Positions 8,031 through 17,737 of a DNA stretch of 64,000 bases are shown here, piece after piece. Position numbers and translations under genes: made by a program. The first letter of the stretch is position 1, and every line of letters begins with the position of its first letter. Location: NCBI RefSeq assembly GCF_041081105.1, contig NZ_CP163528.1, positions 1,674,001-1,738,000 of the forward strand, written 5' to 3'. The notes below the pieces were generated by a model. It saw nothing but the letters and a program-made list of their open reading frames with translations, made no database searches and had not been told where the DNA came from. Origin of the DNA: Promicromonospora sp. Populi (GTDB taxonomy: Bacteria > Actinomycetota > Actinomycetes > Actinomycetales > Cellulomonadaceae).

Positions 8031-8941
8031 GATGCTCCTTCGACGGCCGGTGCCTGCGCCCGCGCCGGGTTTGGCCGCGCGAAAGCGCGACGGACGAACA
8101 AAGTGCCGACGACGGCGATGTACCCGGCCCACACGACGACCTCGACCCAGGTCATGTCCGGGGAGAACCCGACAGTGCCTTTGAGCAGGACGCCGAGCAC
8201 GCCGTTCGGGGCGATCACGTCGGAGAGCTGGAACGCCCAGCCGAACGGGAAGGCCGCAAGGCCCACGGCAACCGCGCCAGTGGCGGGATCGATAGGAGCT
8301 GCCGCGGTGAAGGGACCGGGGACGAGCCCGGCCTCCTGCAGGTCGTGGAAGCCGTAGGCCAGGACCCCCGCCGCGACCAGGACGAGCGCGGCTCCGGTCC
8401 ACCGGAAGAACACGGCGAGATTGATCCGCACCATGCCGCGGTAGATCAGCCAGCCGAGCCCGACAGCACACAGCAGCCCTGCAACGGCGCCGACCACGGC
8501 TTCCGGTCCGGCGCCGAACGAACGGACCGTGGACCAGAGGAAGAGCGTGGTCTCGATGCCCTCACGTCCGACGGACAGGAAGCCGACGCCCACCAGTCCC
8601 CAGGCCGACCGGCGCACCGCGCGATCTACACCCGCCTCCAGCTCATGGCTCAGGCCGCGCGCCGCGCCGAGCATCCAGAACACCATCCAGGTGACCAGCG
8701 CAACGGTGACGATCGAGAGGGTCCCCCCGATGGCCTCCTGCGCCTGAAAGCTCAGCCCGTAGGCGCCGAACGTCAGGACCGCACCCAGGGCGAGGGAGCC
8801 GACCGTGGCGATGCCTACGCCCAGCCACAAGCGCGGTAGCACGTCGGCACGGCCGCTGCGATGCAGGTAGGCCACGAGGATGCCGACGACGAGCGCGGCC
8901 TCCAGCCCCTCGCGCAGACCGATGAGAAACGTGGCAAACAC
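8027..8941 (-). CDS. efeU: EfeU ferrous/ferric iron permease (FTR1/OFeT family)
   Basis: The 304-residue integral membrane protein carries the two REXXE iron-transport motifs of FTR1 proteins: LREGLEAAL near the N-terminus and GREGIETTL in the middle. About seven transmembrane helices are visible. It is the first gene of the efeUOB operon and starts with GTG at 8941. The iron-regulator-type box about 47 bp upstream implies repression when iron is replete. Confidence 0.95.
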   Translation of the reverse strand: MFATFLIGLREGLEAALVVGILVAYLHRSGRADVLPRLWLGVGIATVGSLALGAVLTFGAYGLSFQAQEAIGGTLSIVTVALVTWMVFWMLGAARGLSHELEAGVDRAVRRSAWGLVGVGFLSVGREGIETTLFLWSTVRSFGAGPEAVVGAVAGLLCAVGLGWLIYRGMVRINLAVFFRWTGAALVLVAAGVLAYGFHDLQEAGLVPGPFTAAAPIDPATGAVAVGLAAFPFGWAFQLSDVIAPNGVLGVLLKGTVGFSPDMTWVEVVVWAGYIAVVGTLFVRRAFARPNPARAQAPAVEGAS

Positions 8942-8987
8942 AGCTGCCCTTCCAGAGAACAGGCATCGGTGGCCAAGTGGTCACGCC

Positions 8988-9006
8988 TGAGGCTTGCCTA
9001 ACCTAA
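8988..9006. promoter_or_regulatory. IdeR/DmdR-type iron box upstream of efeUOB
   Basis: TGAGGCTTGCCTAACCTAA matches 16 of 19 positions of the IdeR/DtxR consensus TTAGGTTAGSCTAACCTAA, with a perfect right half. It lies about 47 bp before the efeU start, where a Fe(II)-bound repressor would block the promoter. Confidence 0.75.
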
Positions 9007-9039
9007 CCACCAGAACCTAGTGCTGGACCCCGTCGCCTG

Positions 9040-9297
9040 ACAAGCGCGACCCCGGAGCTTGACGATCCGTCCGTCGGCGACCGGTTCACCGGCAAGGAGC
9101 GCATCGCCGACTACTACCGGAGCTACTTCATCGGCTACAACACCACCACCCGCCTGGTCAGCATCGAGCCCATGGGTGACCACATCCACGTCGTCGTCGA
9201 TTTCACCGGGAATTTTCCCGGCGGGCAGACTGGCGGGATCTTCGACGTCACACTCGCCGGCGACAAGATCGCGTTCGTCCGCGCCGACCTCGCCTGA
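9040..9297 (+). pseudogene. NTF2/SnoaL-like protein, 5'-truncated remnant
   Basis: One frame ending at the TGA at 9295 reads DDPSVGDRFTGKERIADYYR, then a YNTTTRL strand, PMGDHIHVVVDFTGNFPGG and AFVRADLA. This is the C-terminal two-thirds of a SnoaL-like polyketide-cyclase-fold protein, starting in the usual '(D)PSVG..FTG' turn. The N-terminal helices are missing: the frame has no ATG, GTG or TTG between the in-frame stop at 9004 and the conserved part. It is best read as a decayed gene. Confidence 0.5.
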
Positions 9298-9342
9298 CCG
9301 GCCGGCACGCGACGGCACACGATCCGGGCCTCACCGTCGGCG

Positions 9343-11451
<2,109 letters not shown>

Positions 11452-11524
11452 ACCCCTACCCACGCGCCGGAACTGTCGCAGGTTGAGACGGTATCCGTTC
11501 TGCTGGAATGCGGGTCCGGGGTGG

Positions 11525-12112
11525 TCAGTGGGCGACGAGGCGCACGAGCGTCTCGACCCGCTCCTTCTGGTGCGCTGCCGGGAAGCGCCCGGCGCGCCCT
11601 AGGGCGACGACGCCGTGGATGGCGCCCCAGAGGACCTCCGCCGTCGCGGGGGCTTCGGCGGGCGGGTTGTCGAGGCGACGCAGCGTGCCCTCGATCGCCT
11701 CGAACCCGGCGCGCACGACCGCCGGGGTCTCGTCCGACGCGAACGGGATGAGGACGGGGAGCAGGAACATCGCGTCGTAGGTCGCGGGCTGACGCTCGGC
11801 GAAGTCGAGGTACGCGGTCACGAGCGCTCGGACGCGCTCGGCATCGCTTCCGGCGTCGTCGAGCGCCGACGGCGCGAGCGCGGCCGCCAGCTCCTCGAAG
11901 CCCTCGAGCGCGACAGCGGTGACGATCTGCGTCCGCCCCTGCGGGAAGTGCCCGTACAGCACCGGCTGGCTGTACTCGATCGCGTCCGCGAGACGGCGGG
12001 TCGTCACGGCCTCCCACCCCTGCTCCTCCGCGAGGGCGCGGGCCGCACCGACGATCCGCGACCGGCGTTCCTCGAGTTGGCGGGCTCGGCGTGCCGCGGC
12101 GGGAGTCGTCAT
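11525..12112 (-). CDS. TetR-family regulator, divergent from DUF1772 gene
   Basis: The 195-residue protein has a TetR helix-turn-helix at about 15-60 (RIVGAARALAEEQGWEAVTTRRLADAIEYSQPVLYGHF is its span) and a TetR_C-like ligand domain with ERQPATYDAMFLLPVL and VLWGAIHGVVALGRAGRFP. It is transcribed away from a small membrane protein gene. Two near-identical 13-bp palindromes in the shared promoter are the likely operators, so it probably represses both genes until an unknown ligand binds. Confidence 0.9.
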   Translation of the reverse strand: MTTPAAARRARQLEERRSRIVGAARALAEEQGWEAVTTRRLADAIEYSQPVLYGHFPQGRTQIVTAVALEGFEELAAALAPSALDDAGSDAERVRALVTAYLDFAERQPATYDAMFLLPVLIPFASDETPAVVRAGFEAIEGTLRRLDNPPAEAPATAEVLWGAIHGVVALGRAGRFPAAHQKERVETLVRLVAH

Positions 12113-12122
12113 GCAAGAGACT

Positions 12123-12167
12123 CTAGCACTGCTAGACGATCGCTGATATGTTTCCTAGCGCTGCTAG
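12123..12167. promoter_or_regulatory. Two TetR-type palindromic operators
   Basis: CTAGCACTGCTAG (12123-12135, perfect 6-bp arms) and CTAGCGCTGCTAG (12155-12167, one mismatch) are spaced 32 bp centre to centre in the divergent promoter between the TetR gene and the DUF1772 gene. They differ at one base only. Confidence 0.68.
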
Positions 12168-12221
12168 ATTCGCAGTGCCAGCGAAGAAGTCACAGCACCA
12201 ATGAAGAAGAAGGAGCGCGTC

Positions 12222-12662
12222 ATGGAGTGGTTGTCGATCGTCGCCGTGGTTGTTGTCGGACTGATGGTTGGGGTGGAGCTGTCGGTCGCGTTCGTCATGA
12301 ACCCGATCTTCGACCGGCTGCCCGAGGACGCCGGGATCGCCGCTCGCGGCGACGGCGGACGCATGCTCGGGCGGGCCATGCCGTTCTGGTACATCGGCTC
12401 GACGCTCCTGGTCGCCGGCACCGCGCTGGCGGAGCCCGCCGCCGCAGGGCCGGCCTGGACCGCGGTGGGGCTGCTGCTCGTCAGCGTGGTCATGTCCGTC
12501 GCGCTGCTGGTCCCGATCAACAACCGGTCGAAGACCTGGACCCCCGAGACGGTGCCGGCCGACTGGCGCGAGCAGAAGAGCCGCTGGGACCGCCTGCACC
12601 TGGTACGTCTCGCCCTGATCGTCGCCGCATTCGTCCTCGTGACCGTCGCCGCCACGCGGTGA
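12222..12662 (+). CDS. DUF1772 (anthrone-oxygenase-like) membrane protein
   Basis: The 146-residue protein has four predicted membrane helices, the DUF1772 N-terminal pattern with VGVELSVAFVMNPIFDRLP, and the loop VPINNRSKTW followed by WREQKSRWDRLHLVR. Fungal members include anthrone oxygenases; bacterial members are uncharacterised. I chose the ATG at 12222 because AAGGAG lies 6 nt upstream; an ATG at 12201 would place that sequence inside the gene. Regulation by the divergent TetR is likely. Confidence 0.8.
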   Translation: MEWLSIVAVVVVGLMVGVELSVAFVMNPIFDRLPEDAGIAARGDGGRMLGRAMPFWYIGSTLLVAGTALAEPAAAGPAWTAVGLLLVSVVMSVALLVPINNRSKTWTPETVPADWREQKSRWDRLHLVRLALIVAAFVLVTVAATR

Positions 12663-12759
12663 GCCGGCGAGAGGGTGAATTCAGATTTCGCCTCCTCTCG
12701 ACCAGACTCGGCTTCTACGTCCGACGTACCCTCCAAGTAGGGCAGAGGCCCGGGTCTCG

Positions 12760-12836
12760 ACTCGGGTCGGGACCCGAGTAGGGGGCTGGGCTCGTACTCG
12801 GGCAGGGGCTGGATTCCGGGCTGGGGCCCGGAATCC
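12760..12836 (+). other. Two GC-rich hairpins between DUF1772 and lacI genes
   Basis: The 208-bp gap holds two perfect hairpins: ACTCGGGTC/GACCCGAGT with a 2-nt loop (12760-12779), and an 11-bp stem GGATTCCGGGC/GCCCGGAATCC with a TGGG loop (12811-12836). The second ends 34 bp before the lacI start. They could terminate the DUF1772 transcript or form a structured lacI leader. No promoter elements were identified with confidence. Confidence 0.5.
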
Positions 12837-12870
12837 GGCCCCTTGGGCGTCCGGCACTAGGCTTGGCCGC

Positions 12871-13956
12871 ATGTCAGACCCCACGACGGCTGATCCCGTG
12901 GATCGCCATCGCGAGAGAGCGCCGGGAGATGATCCGGGCCGGGTTCCTGATGTGCCGACCCTCATGGAGGTCGCCGCCCGGGCGGGGGTCTCGCGGTCCG
13001 TCGCGTCCCGCGCGCTGAACAACGCCCGCAACGTGAGTCCGGCGAAGCGCGAGGCGGTCGCCCGTGCGGCGAGCGAGCTCGGCTACGTCCCGAACGCGAC
13101 GGCGCGAGCCCTGGCGACGAGCACGGTGGGATCGGTGGTCCTCGCGGTCTCAGGCGACGACCCAGCACTGTTCGGCGACCCGTTCTTCTCGCAGGTGCTC
13201 ATCGGTGTAGCCGGTGCGCTGGACCGGTCGGAGCTGGACCTGACGCTCATGCTCGCGTCCTCGGCGCGCGGCCAGGCCCGCCTTGAGCGGGTGCTGCGGT
13301 CGCGTCGCTCTGACGGGGTGATGCTCATGGCCCTGCGCGGGGACGACCCGCTGAACCGGGTCGCGGCGGCAACCGAGCTGCCGGTGGTGCTCGGCGGCCG
13401 GCCGCTGCACGGAGATGCCCGCTGGTACGTCGACGTGGACAACCGCGGCGGTGCCCGTCTCGCCACCGAGCATCTGCTGGGCTCGGGGTGCCGGCGTATC
13501 GCCACGATCAGCGGACCGGCGGACCTGCAGGCATCGGTCGCCCGGTACCAGGGATTTGTCGACGCCATGGCGGTGGGGCGCCTGCCCTCCGACTGGATCG
13601 AGCACGCCGACTTCAGCTACGAGAGTGGCGCCCGGGCGATGACGCGGCTTCTCGCCGCGCACCCCGACATCGACGGCGTCTTCGCCGCCTCGGACAACAT
13701 GGCCGCCGGGGCCCTGAGTGCCCTGAAGGCGGCTGGGCGCCGCGTTCCGGAGGACGTCGCCGTCGTCGGCTTCGACGACCTGGAGATCGCGCGCCGCACG
13801 GAGCCGGCGCTGACCACGATCAGCCAACCGATCCGTGGTCTCGGTCAGGAGATGGCCACGATGCTGGTGCGCCTGATCGACGGCGAGTCCCCGTCGCCGA
13901 TCATCCTGCCTACGCGCCTGGTGGTGCGGGGCTCGGCGCCCGGCGGGAGGGCGTGA
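12871..13956 (+). CDS. LacI-family transcriptional regulator
   Basis: The 361-residue repressor has a 30-residue leader, a LacI helix-turn-helix (TLMEVAARAGVSRSVASRAL), hinge helix ALATSTVGS and a periplasmic-binding-protein-like core. The effector domain shows FASDNMAAGAL-type text (FAASDNMAAGAL) and VVGFDDLEIARRTEPALTTI. It sits next to GH16 and GH6 glucanase genes, so control of beta-glucan use is plausible. Its recognition helix SRSVASRALN differs from the SRATVSRVIN type I recall for CebR, so it may not be the factor reading the CebR-type boxes seen elsewhere in the window. Confidence 0.94.
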   Translation: MSDPTTADPVDRHRERAPGDDPGRVPDVPTLMEVAARAGVSRSVASRALNNARNVSPAKREAVARAASELGYVPNATARALATSTVGSVVLAVSGDDPALFGDPFFSQVLIGVAGALDRSELDLTLMLASSARGQARLERVLRSRRSDGVMLMALRGDDPLNRVAAATELPVVLGGRPLHGDARWYVDVDNRGGARLATEHLLGSGCRRIATISGPADLQASVARYQGFVDAMAVGRLPSDWIEHADFSYESGARAMTRLLAAHPDIDGVFAASDNMAAGALSALKAAGRRVPEDVAVVGFDDLEIARRTEPALTTISQPIRGLGQEMATMLVRLIDGESPSPIILPTRLVVRGSAPGGRA

Positions 13957-13970
13957 CCCTCCCGCCGGGC
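13938..13970. terminator. Bidirectional terminator spanning the lacI stop codon
   Basis: GCCCGGCGGGAGGG (13938-13951) pairs perfectly with CCCTCCCGCCGGGC (13957-13970). The 5-nt loop CGTGA contains the lacI TGA stop. The convergent GH16 gene ends 12 bp further, so the hairpin can serve both. Confidence 0.75.
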
Positions 13971-13981
13971 GTCGGGTGCGG

Positions 13982-14794
13982 TCAGTACCGCGTGTACCGG
14001 ACCCAGTCGTAGGTGGCAGTCCGCTGTCCGGTGTAGTTGAACGGTCCGAGCCAGCCGTCGACGCCGATCCCCGGCCACAGGTTCAGCATGATGCGCTGCG
14101 GATGCGTGGGCAGCGGTCCGCGCGACCCGTTCTCCTGGTGGACCAGGCGGCCGTCGACGAACCAGTTGATCGTGCCCCCCTGCCACCACTCGATGGCGTA
14201 GTCGTGGTAGCCGGCCGCGGCGTCGAAGCCGAGGTTGATGATGGTCTCGTGCCCTCCGACTCCGCTGGTGAAGTAGTTGGTCTGCATCTGCCAGGTGTTC
14301 TTGCCCAGGATCTCGACGTCGATCTCGTCCCACGGCTGGCCGTCGCCCGGTCCGGTGTAGGTGAAGAACGAGGTGACGATCCCGGACCCGGCCGCGGCCT
14401 TCATGCGGACCTCGTAGCGACCGTAGGAGTACAGGTCGTTCGTGCGGTACTCGCCGGAGGCGTACGGCCTGCCCGAGCAGCCGCCCGGGCAGGAGGCGTT
14501 GTCCAGGTTAAGGCCCGTGACCCCACCGCTGTGCCAGACATGGTCGGCACGCCAGCCGGCGTTGAACATGCCCCCGTTGGTCCAGCCGTCGGCCTTGTGC
14601 CACCGACCGGTGTCGTACCCGTCGAAGTTGTCGACGAAGCTGCCGCCGATGGCGGCCTCGGCAGGGGGCGCCAGTCCCGGTGATGCCGCCAGGCCGAGCA
14701 GCACGGCCACGGTCAGGAGCCAGCGGTGCTTTGTCGAGCGGTGCTTCGTCGAGCGGTGCCCTGCCGAGCGGTGATGCGTCGTCATTGATCGCAT
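13982..14794 (-). CDS. Secreted GH16 endo-beta-glucanase (lichenase-type)
   Basis: The 270-residue enzyme has a His/Arg/Ser-rich N-terminus, a signal peptide (LLTVAVLLGLAASPGLAPP) and a single GH16 domain. The catalytic motif DEIDVEILG gives E157 as nucleophile, D159 and E161 as acid/base. TNDLYSYGRYEVRMKAA, WWQGGTINWFVDGRLVHQ and MLNLWPGIGVDGWLG match beta-1,3-1,4-glucanases. It should cut mixed-linkage or beta-1,3-glucans outside the cell. GGAGG sits 5 nt before the ATG at 14794, which rules out the ATG at 14806 (that one lies inside the ribosome site). Confidence 0.93.
   Translation of the reverse strand: MRSMTTHHRSAGHRSTKHRSTKHRWLLTVAVLLGLAASPGLAPPAEAAIGGSFVDNFDGYDTGRWHKADGWTNGGMFNAGWRADHVWHSGGVTGLNLDNASCPGGCSGRPYASGEYRTNDLYSYGRYEVRMKAAAGSGIVTSFFTYTGPGDGQPWDEIDVEILGKNTWQMQTNYFTSGVGGHETIINLGFDAAAGYHDYAIEWWQGGTINWFVDGRLVHQENGSRGPLPTHPQRIMLNLWPGIGVDGWLGPFNYTGQRTATYDWVRYTRY
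14722..14781 (-). repeat. Four 15-bp tandem units in the GH16 leader
   Basis: Units beginning AGCGGTG at 14722, 14737, 14752 and 14767 repeat with few changes (AGCGGTGCTTTGTCG, AGCGGTGCTTCGTCG, then two diverged copies). They encode the RSTKH repeats before the signal peptide core. Copy number could vary by slippage. Confidence 0.75.
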
Positions 14795-14872
14795 GAGTAC
14801 CTCCATTGGTACCGGTGGTGCACGGGACCCCGGACATCGAGCCGGGGCCTGGTCGCCCGTCGAGCCGGGTCG

Positions 14873-16177
14873 CTACCGCCTCCCCGGGCAATCGAGCTCC
14901 GGCCGGGCGAGCTCGATCAGCTCACGTGCCTGTTCGACGAACCACTGGCCGGCGGCCGGGTCGACCATGCCGCGCTCCGGGTCCTCGGGTCCCCCCAGGC
15001 CGCGGAAGCACTGCCCGTCGGACTCGCCCGGGATCTTGATCCACAGGAGGGCGTCGACGAGCTCGTTGCCGGTGTCGGTCGTCGGCCGCAGGCCCAGGCC
15101 GCGGTCCGGCGGGTTGCACCACGTCTCGGCGTCGGGATAGGCACCGGCCGGTGCGGCCCAGGGGCCCTGACCGTTGCGGCTGGTGTCGATGACGAAGTGC
15201 GTGGTGGGCTGGACGTCGCCGAGGACAAGGTCGTAGCGGGACTCGATGCCCGCGGTGTTCAACGCCGGGTCCGTTGCGGTCGGGCTCCAGATGCCCTGGT
15301 TCGACAGCGCCTGGCCGGTCCAGTCGTTCGCGGGACCGCCGCTCCAGTACTGGTTGCCGCAGCCCAGGAAGTCCCCGGGCACAACCTGTGTCACGTAGGC
15401 GATGCACTGGGAGATCCAGGTGCCAAAGGTGACGTTGTTCTCGGTGAACTCGTAGTTCGAGACGTTCAGGAAGAACCCGTCCGCGCGCTCGACGCCTGCC
15501 TTGACCAGACGGTCGGCGGATTCCCCAACGGCCAGCCAGGACGGACCTGTTCCGTCGAGGTACACGGCGGTGTTCGGCTGCTGCCCCAGGCGGTCGACCG
15601 CGTAGTTGAGCATCTCGAAGCGCTCAGCGGCGACGTCCCTGTCGGTGGTCGCGGGGTCAAGCTCCGGCGGCTGGCAGTGCTCAAGATCCCCGTTCAGCGT
15701 CGTGTACCAGGGGATGATCCCGAGCCCGTCCGGCTCGAGGACGACAGCAGCTTCCTCCTGTCCGATCCCGGCTGCGAAGCCGTCGATCCACGCCTTGTAC
15801 TCGTCGACGCCGGCGGCGCCACCAGCCGAGTAGAGCGCGCAGTCGCGGAACGGGATGTTGTACGCGACCAGGATCGGCACCTTGTTGCCCGTGCGCCCCA
15901 CGAGCTTCCGGACGTCGTTCTTCACCTCGGCAGGGCTGCCGTCCGTGAACCAGGTGGAGCTGGGGATCCTGCTGAGCTGGAGCGCGTCGCGCCTGGCCTG
16001 CCCGCGCAGAGCGTGGGCCGCCTCTTTGGTGGAGCTCTTGGGGTCGTTGAAGAGCACCGTCCCGGGGCTCAGGACGTCGTTGCCCGCCCAGGCTGGGCCG
16101 GCGCCGACCAGGGTCATGCCGAGAACACACACCGTCAGCGCGGCCACGAGCCGGCGCCGATAGGTAGGTCGTGTCAT
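14873..16177 (-). CDS. Secreted GH6 cellulase (endoglucanase/cellobiohydrolase)
   Basis: The 434-residue protein has a signal peptide (LVAALTVCVLGMTLVGAGPAWA) and one GH6 domain without a carbohydrate-binding module. Family signatures are VAYNIPFRDC (D112), the catalytic acid D150 in VLEPDGLG, HFVIDTSRNGQGPW, and WIKIPGESDGQC near the C-terminus. It hydrolyses beta-1,4-glucan with inversion. The ATG at 16177, preceded by GGAG, is chosen over 16207. A CebR-type operator 66 bp upstream suggests induction by cello-oligosaccharides. Confidence 0.93.
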   Translation of the reverse strand: MTRPTYRRRLVAALTVCVLGMTLVGAGPAWAGNDVLSPGTVLFNDPKSSTKEAAHALRGQARRDALQLSRIPSSTWFTDGSPAEVKNDVRKLVGRTGNKVPILVAYNIPFRDCALYSAGGAAGVDEYKAWIDGFAAGIGQEEAAVVLEPDGLGIIPWYTTLNGDLEHCQPPELDPATTDRDVAAERFEMLNYAVDRLGQQPNTAVYLDGTGPSWLAVGESADRLVKAGVERADGFFLNVSNYEFTENNVTFGTWISQCIAYVTQVVPGDFLGCGNQYWSGGPANDWTGQALSNQGIWSPTATDPALNTAGIESRYDLVLGDVQPTTHFVIDTSRNGQGPWAAPAGAYPDAETWCNPPDRGLGLRPTTDTGNELVDALLWIKIPGESDGQCFRGLGGPEDPERGMVDPAAGQWFVEQARELIELARPELDCPGRR

Positions 16178-16242
16178 GTGGGGGTCTCCAAGATCTGAAC
16201 GCGTCATTGCGGTTCGCTACGGTGAGCACGGACTGGAACATT

Positions 16243-16256
16243 GTGGAAGCGCTCCC
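16243..16256. promoter_or_regulatory. CebR-type operator upstream of the GH6 gene
   Basis: TGGAAGCGCTCCCA matches 13 of 14 bases of the palindrome TGGGAGCGCTCCCA known for the cellulose-utilisation repressor CebR. It is nested within a wider inverted repeat, CATTGTG (16238-16244) and CACAATG (16261-16267). Confidence 0.72.
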
Positions 16257-16343
16257 AGTCGCACAATGGTCTGGTCGATCAGGCAGCCGTGTCAAGGCTT
16301 GGCGCCGATGCGCCCTACCCGCCGCACCAGGCATGCTGTACCC

Positions 16344-16589
16344 ATGCCGAAGACCCTGCCCACTGGCCCCACCGTGATCAGCGACGACAGCGAGGTGCGC
16401 TTCGTCGCCGGAGCCGACCAGTTCGCGATCCGCCTCAAGGACGGGCACCTGCACGTGCGCGCGATAGACACCAGCGGCAACGAGGCTCAGCTCGCTGTGA
16501 TCCCGACCTCGCGCAGCACCGTCAACCTGCAGATCGAGCACCCCGTCGCACACGGGCCGGTGGCCGTGGAAGGGCCGACGCTGCGCTGA
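16344..16589 (+). CDS. Small hypothetical protein, 81 residues
   Basis: An ATG at 16344 opens a compact beta-rich frame with VRFVAGADQFAIRLKDGHLH, VRAIDTSGNEAQLAVIP and a hydrophobic strand STVNLQIEHP. Codon use fits a real gene (G/C at third positions). No family was recognised, there is no signal peptide, and the ribosome site is weak. It is transcribed divergently from the GH6 gene. Confidence 0.45.
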   Translation: MPKTLPTGPTVISDDSEVRFVAGADQFAIRLKDGHLHVRAIDTSGNEAQLAVIPTSRSTVNLQIEHPVAHGPVAVEGPTLR

Positions 16590-16613
16590 GCGTCCCAACC
16601 CGGGCGGCACCGC

Positions 16614-17014
16614 CTACGCGATCGCGCTGACACACCCCATCGCCGCGTCCGACGCAACCTCGCCCCCGGTGCGCTCCAGGTGCGCCTCACCCCAGACCCT
16701 GACTCCTTCGACGACGGGCAGCACAGTGGCCCCGTACGGAGTGAGCCGGTAGATGACGCGCGCCGGAACCGGCCCGGTCACCAGGCGTTCGACGAGTCCG
16801 TCGGCTTCGAGCTCGCGCAGCTGCTCGGCCAGCACCTTGGGCGTGATCGGCGCACCCCTGCGGCGCAGGCCGGAAAGTGGGTCTCCCCGTGGCCGAGCCA
16901 GTAGATCAGGGTCAGCTTCCATTTCCCGCCGATCGCCGTGAACGCTGCCGCCATCGGGCAGCCCGGCAGCGGGTTGGGACGAGAGGGGTTACCCGAAGGT
17001 GCCTTCTTGTTCAC
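16614..17014 (-). pseudogene. HxlR-family regulator broken by a frameshift
   Basis: The N-terminal part (GTG at 17014) reads CPMAAAFTAIGGKWKLTLIY then WLGHGETHF in one frame. The rest of the winged helix, GLRRRGAPITPKVLAEQLRE, LEADGLVERLVTGPVPARV and IYRLTPYGATVLPVV, continues in another frame. The switch lies between about 16857 and 16880 and is repaired by adding one base. HxlR proteins are MarR-like redox or aldehyde sensors with a conserved Cys near the N-terminus, present here. It diverges from a secreted-protein gene 27 bp away, its likely former target. A sequencing error is the alternative. Confidence 0.8.
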
Positions 17015-17041
17015 GGCGACGCTCCGCTCAATAGTCGAACC

Positions 17042-17638
17042 ATGACCATTCAATACCGACGAATTCCGTACCGGCGATTCCTGACCGTAGGCCTTTCCGC
17101 CCTCATGCTGCTTGCGACGGCGGCATCTGGCAACGCTGCACCCCCTCCCCCGGCATCGACGATCGCCGATGGCCAACGGGACTTCGACTGGGAGATCGGC
17201 ACCTGGCGCACCTCCGTGCAGGTCCTCGCCGACCCGCTCTCAGAATCTCCGGACGAGTGGCTCCAGTTCGCCGGCACCAGCACCGTGCGTCCGCTCCAGG
17301 ATCGGCGAGCCAACGTCGTCGAGTTCAACGTGTCGGGGCCGAACGGCCGGATCGACGCGCTCAACCTGCGGTTGTACGAGCCGCAGGCGCAGCGGTGGAG
17401 CCTGACCTTCGTCAACATGCGGGACGGTCTGCTCACCCCGGCGGTGTACGGCGGGTTCCGCGACGGCGTCGGCGAGTTCTACGGCGACGACCAGCTCGGC
17501 GGCCAGCCGATCAAGGTGCGGTTCCTCATCACCCGCACAAGCCGGGATGTGGCGAGGTTCGAGCAGGCATTCTCGGCCGACGGCGGGACGACGTGGGAGA
17601 CCAACTGGATTGCCGTGGACCGCCGGGTCCGAAGCTGA
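17042..17638 (+). CDS. Secreted protein of unknown function, 198 residues
   Basis: A signal peptide (FLTVGLSALMLLATAASGNA) is followed by a domain beginning FDWEIGTWRTSVQVLADPLS. It includes STVRPLQDRRANVVEFNVSG, a NLRLYEPQAQRWSLTF strand, YGGFRDGVGEFYGDDQLGG and WETNWIAVDRR. The pattern resembles lipocalin-like DUF1579-type proteins, an assignment I hold loosely. The promoter is shared with the broken HxlR gene. It ends before a strong hairpin. Confidence 0.75.
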   Translation: MTIQYRRIPYRRFLTVGLSALMLLATAASGNAAPPPPASTIADGQRDFDWEIGTWRTSVQVLADPLSESPDEWLQFAGTSTVRPLQDRRANVVEFNVSGPNGRIDALNLRLYEPQAQRWSLTFVNMRDGLLTPAVYGGFRDGVGEFYGDDQLGGQPIKVRFLITRTSRDVARFEQAFSADGGTTWETNWIAVDRRVRS

Positions 17639-17671
17639 CGGGCAAGTCACCTGAGCCTCGGCAACGAAGCA

Positions 17672-17716
17672 CGCCGCCGAAGTGCCACGCCTCGCGGACG
17701 CGGCACTTCGGCGGCG
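17672..17716. terminator. Strong bidirectional hairpin between convergent genes
   Basis: CGCCGCCGAAGTGCC (17672-17686) pairs perfectly over 15 bp with GGCACTTCGGCGGCG (17702-17716) around a 15-nt loop. Two further copies of GCGCTTCGGC follow at once, before the end of the esterase gene. Confidence 0.83.
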
Positions 17717-17737
17717 CGCTTCGGCGGCGCGCTTCGG

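Noticed and set aside
12871..13956. The LacI protein as CebR for the GH6 and GH81 boxes.
   Set aside because: Its recognition helix (SRSVASRALN) does not match the CebR type as I recall it, and no box lies upstream of it or of the adjacent GH16 gene. It remains an orphan LacI regulator.
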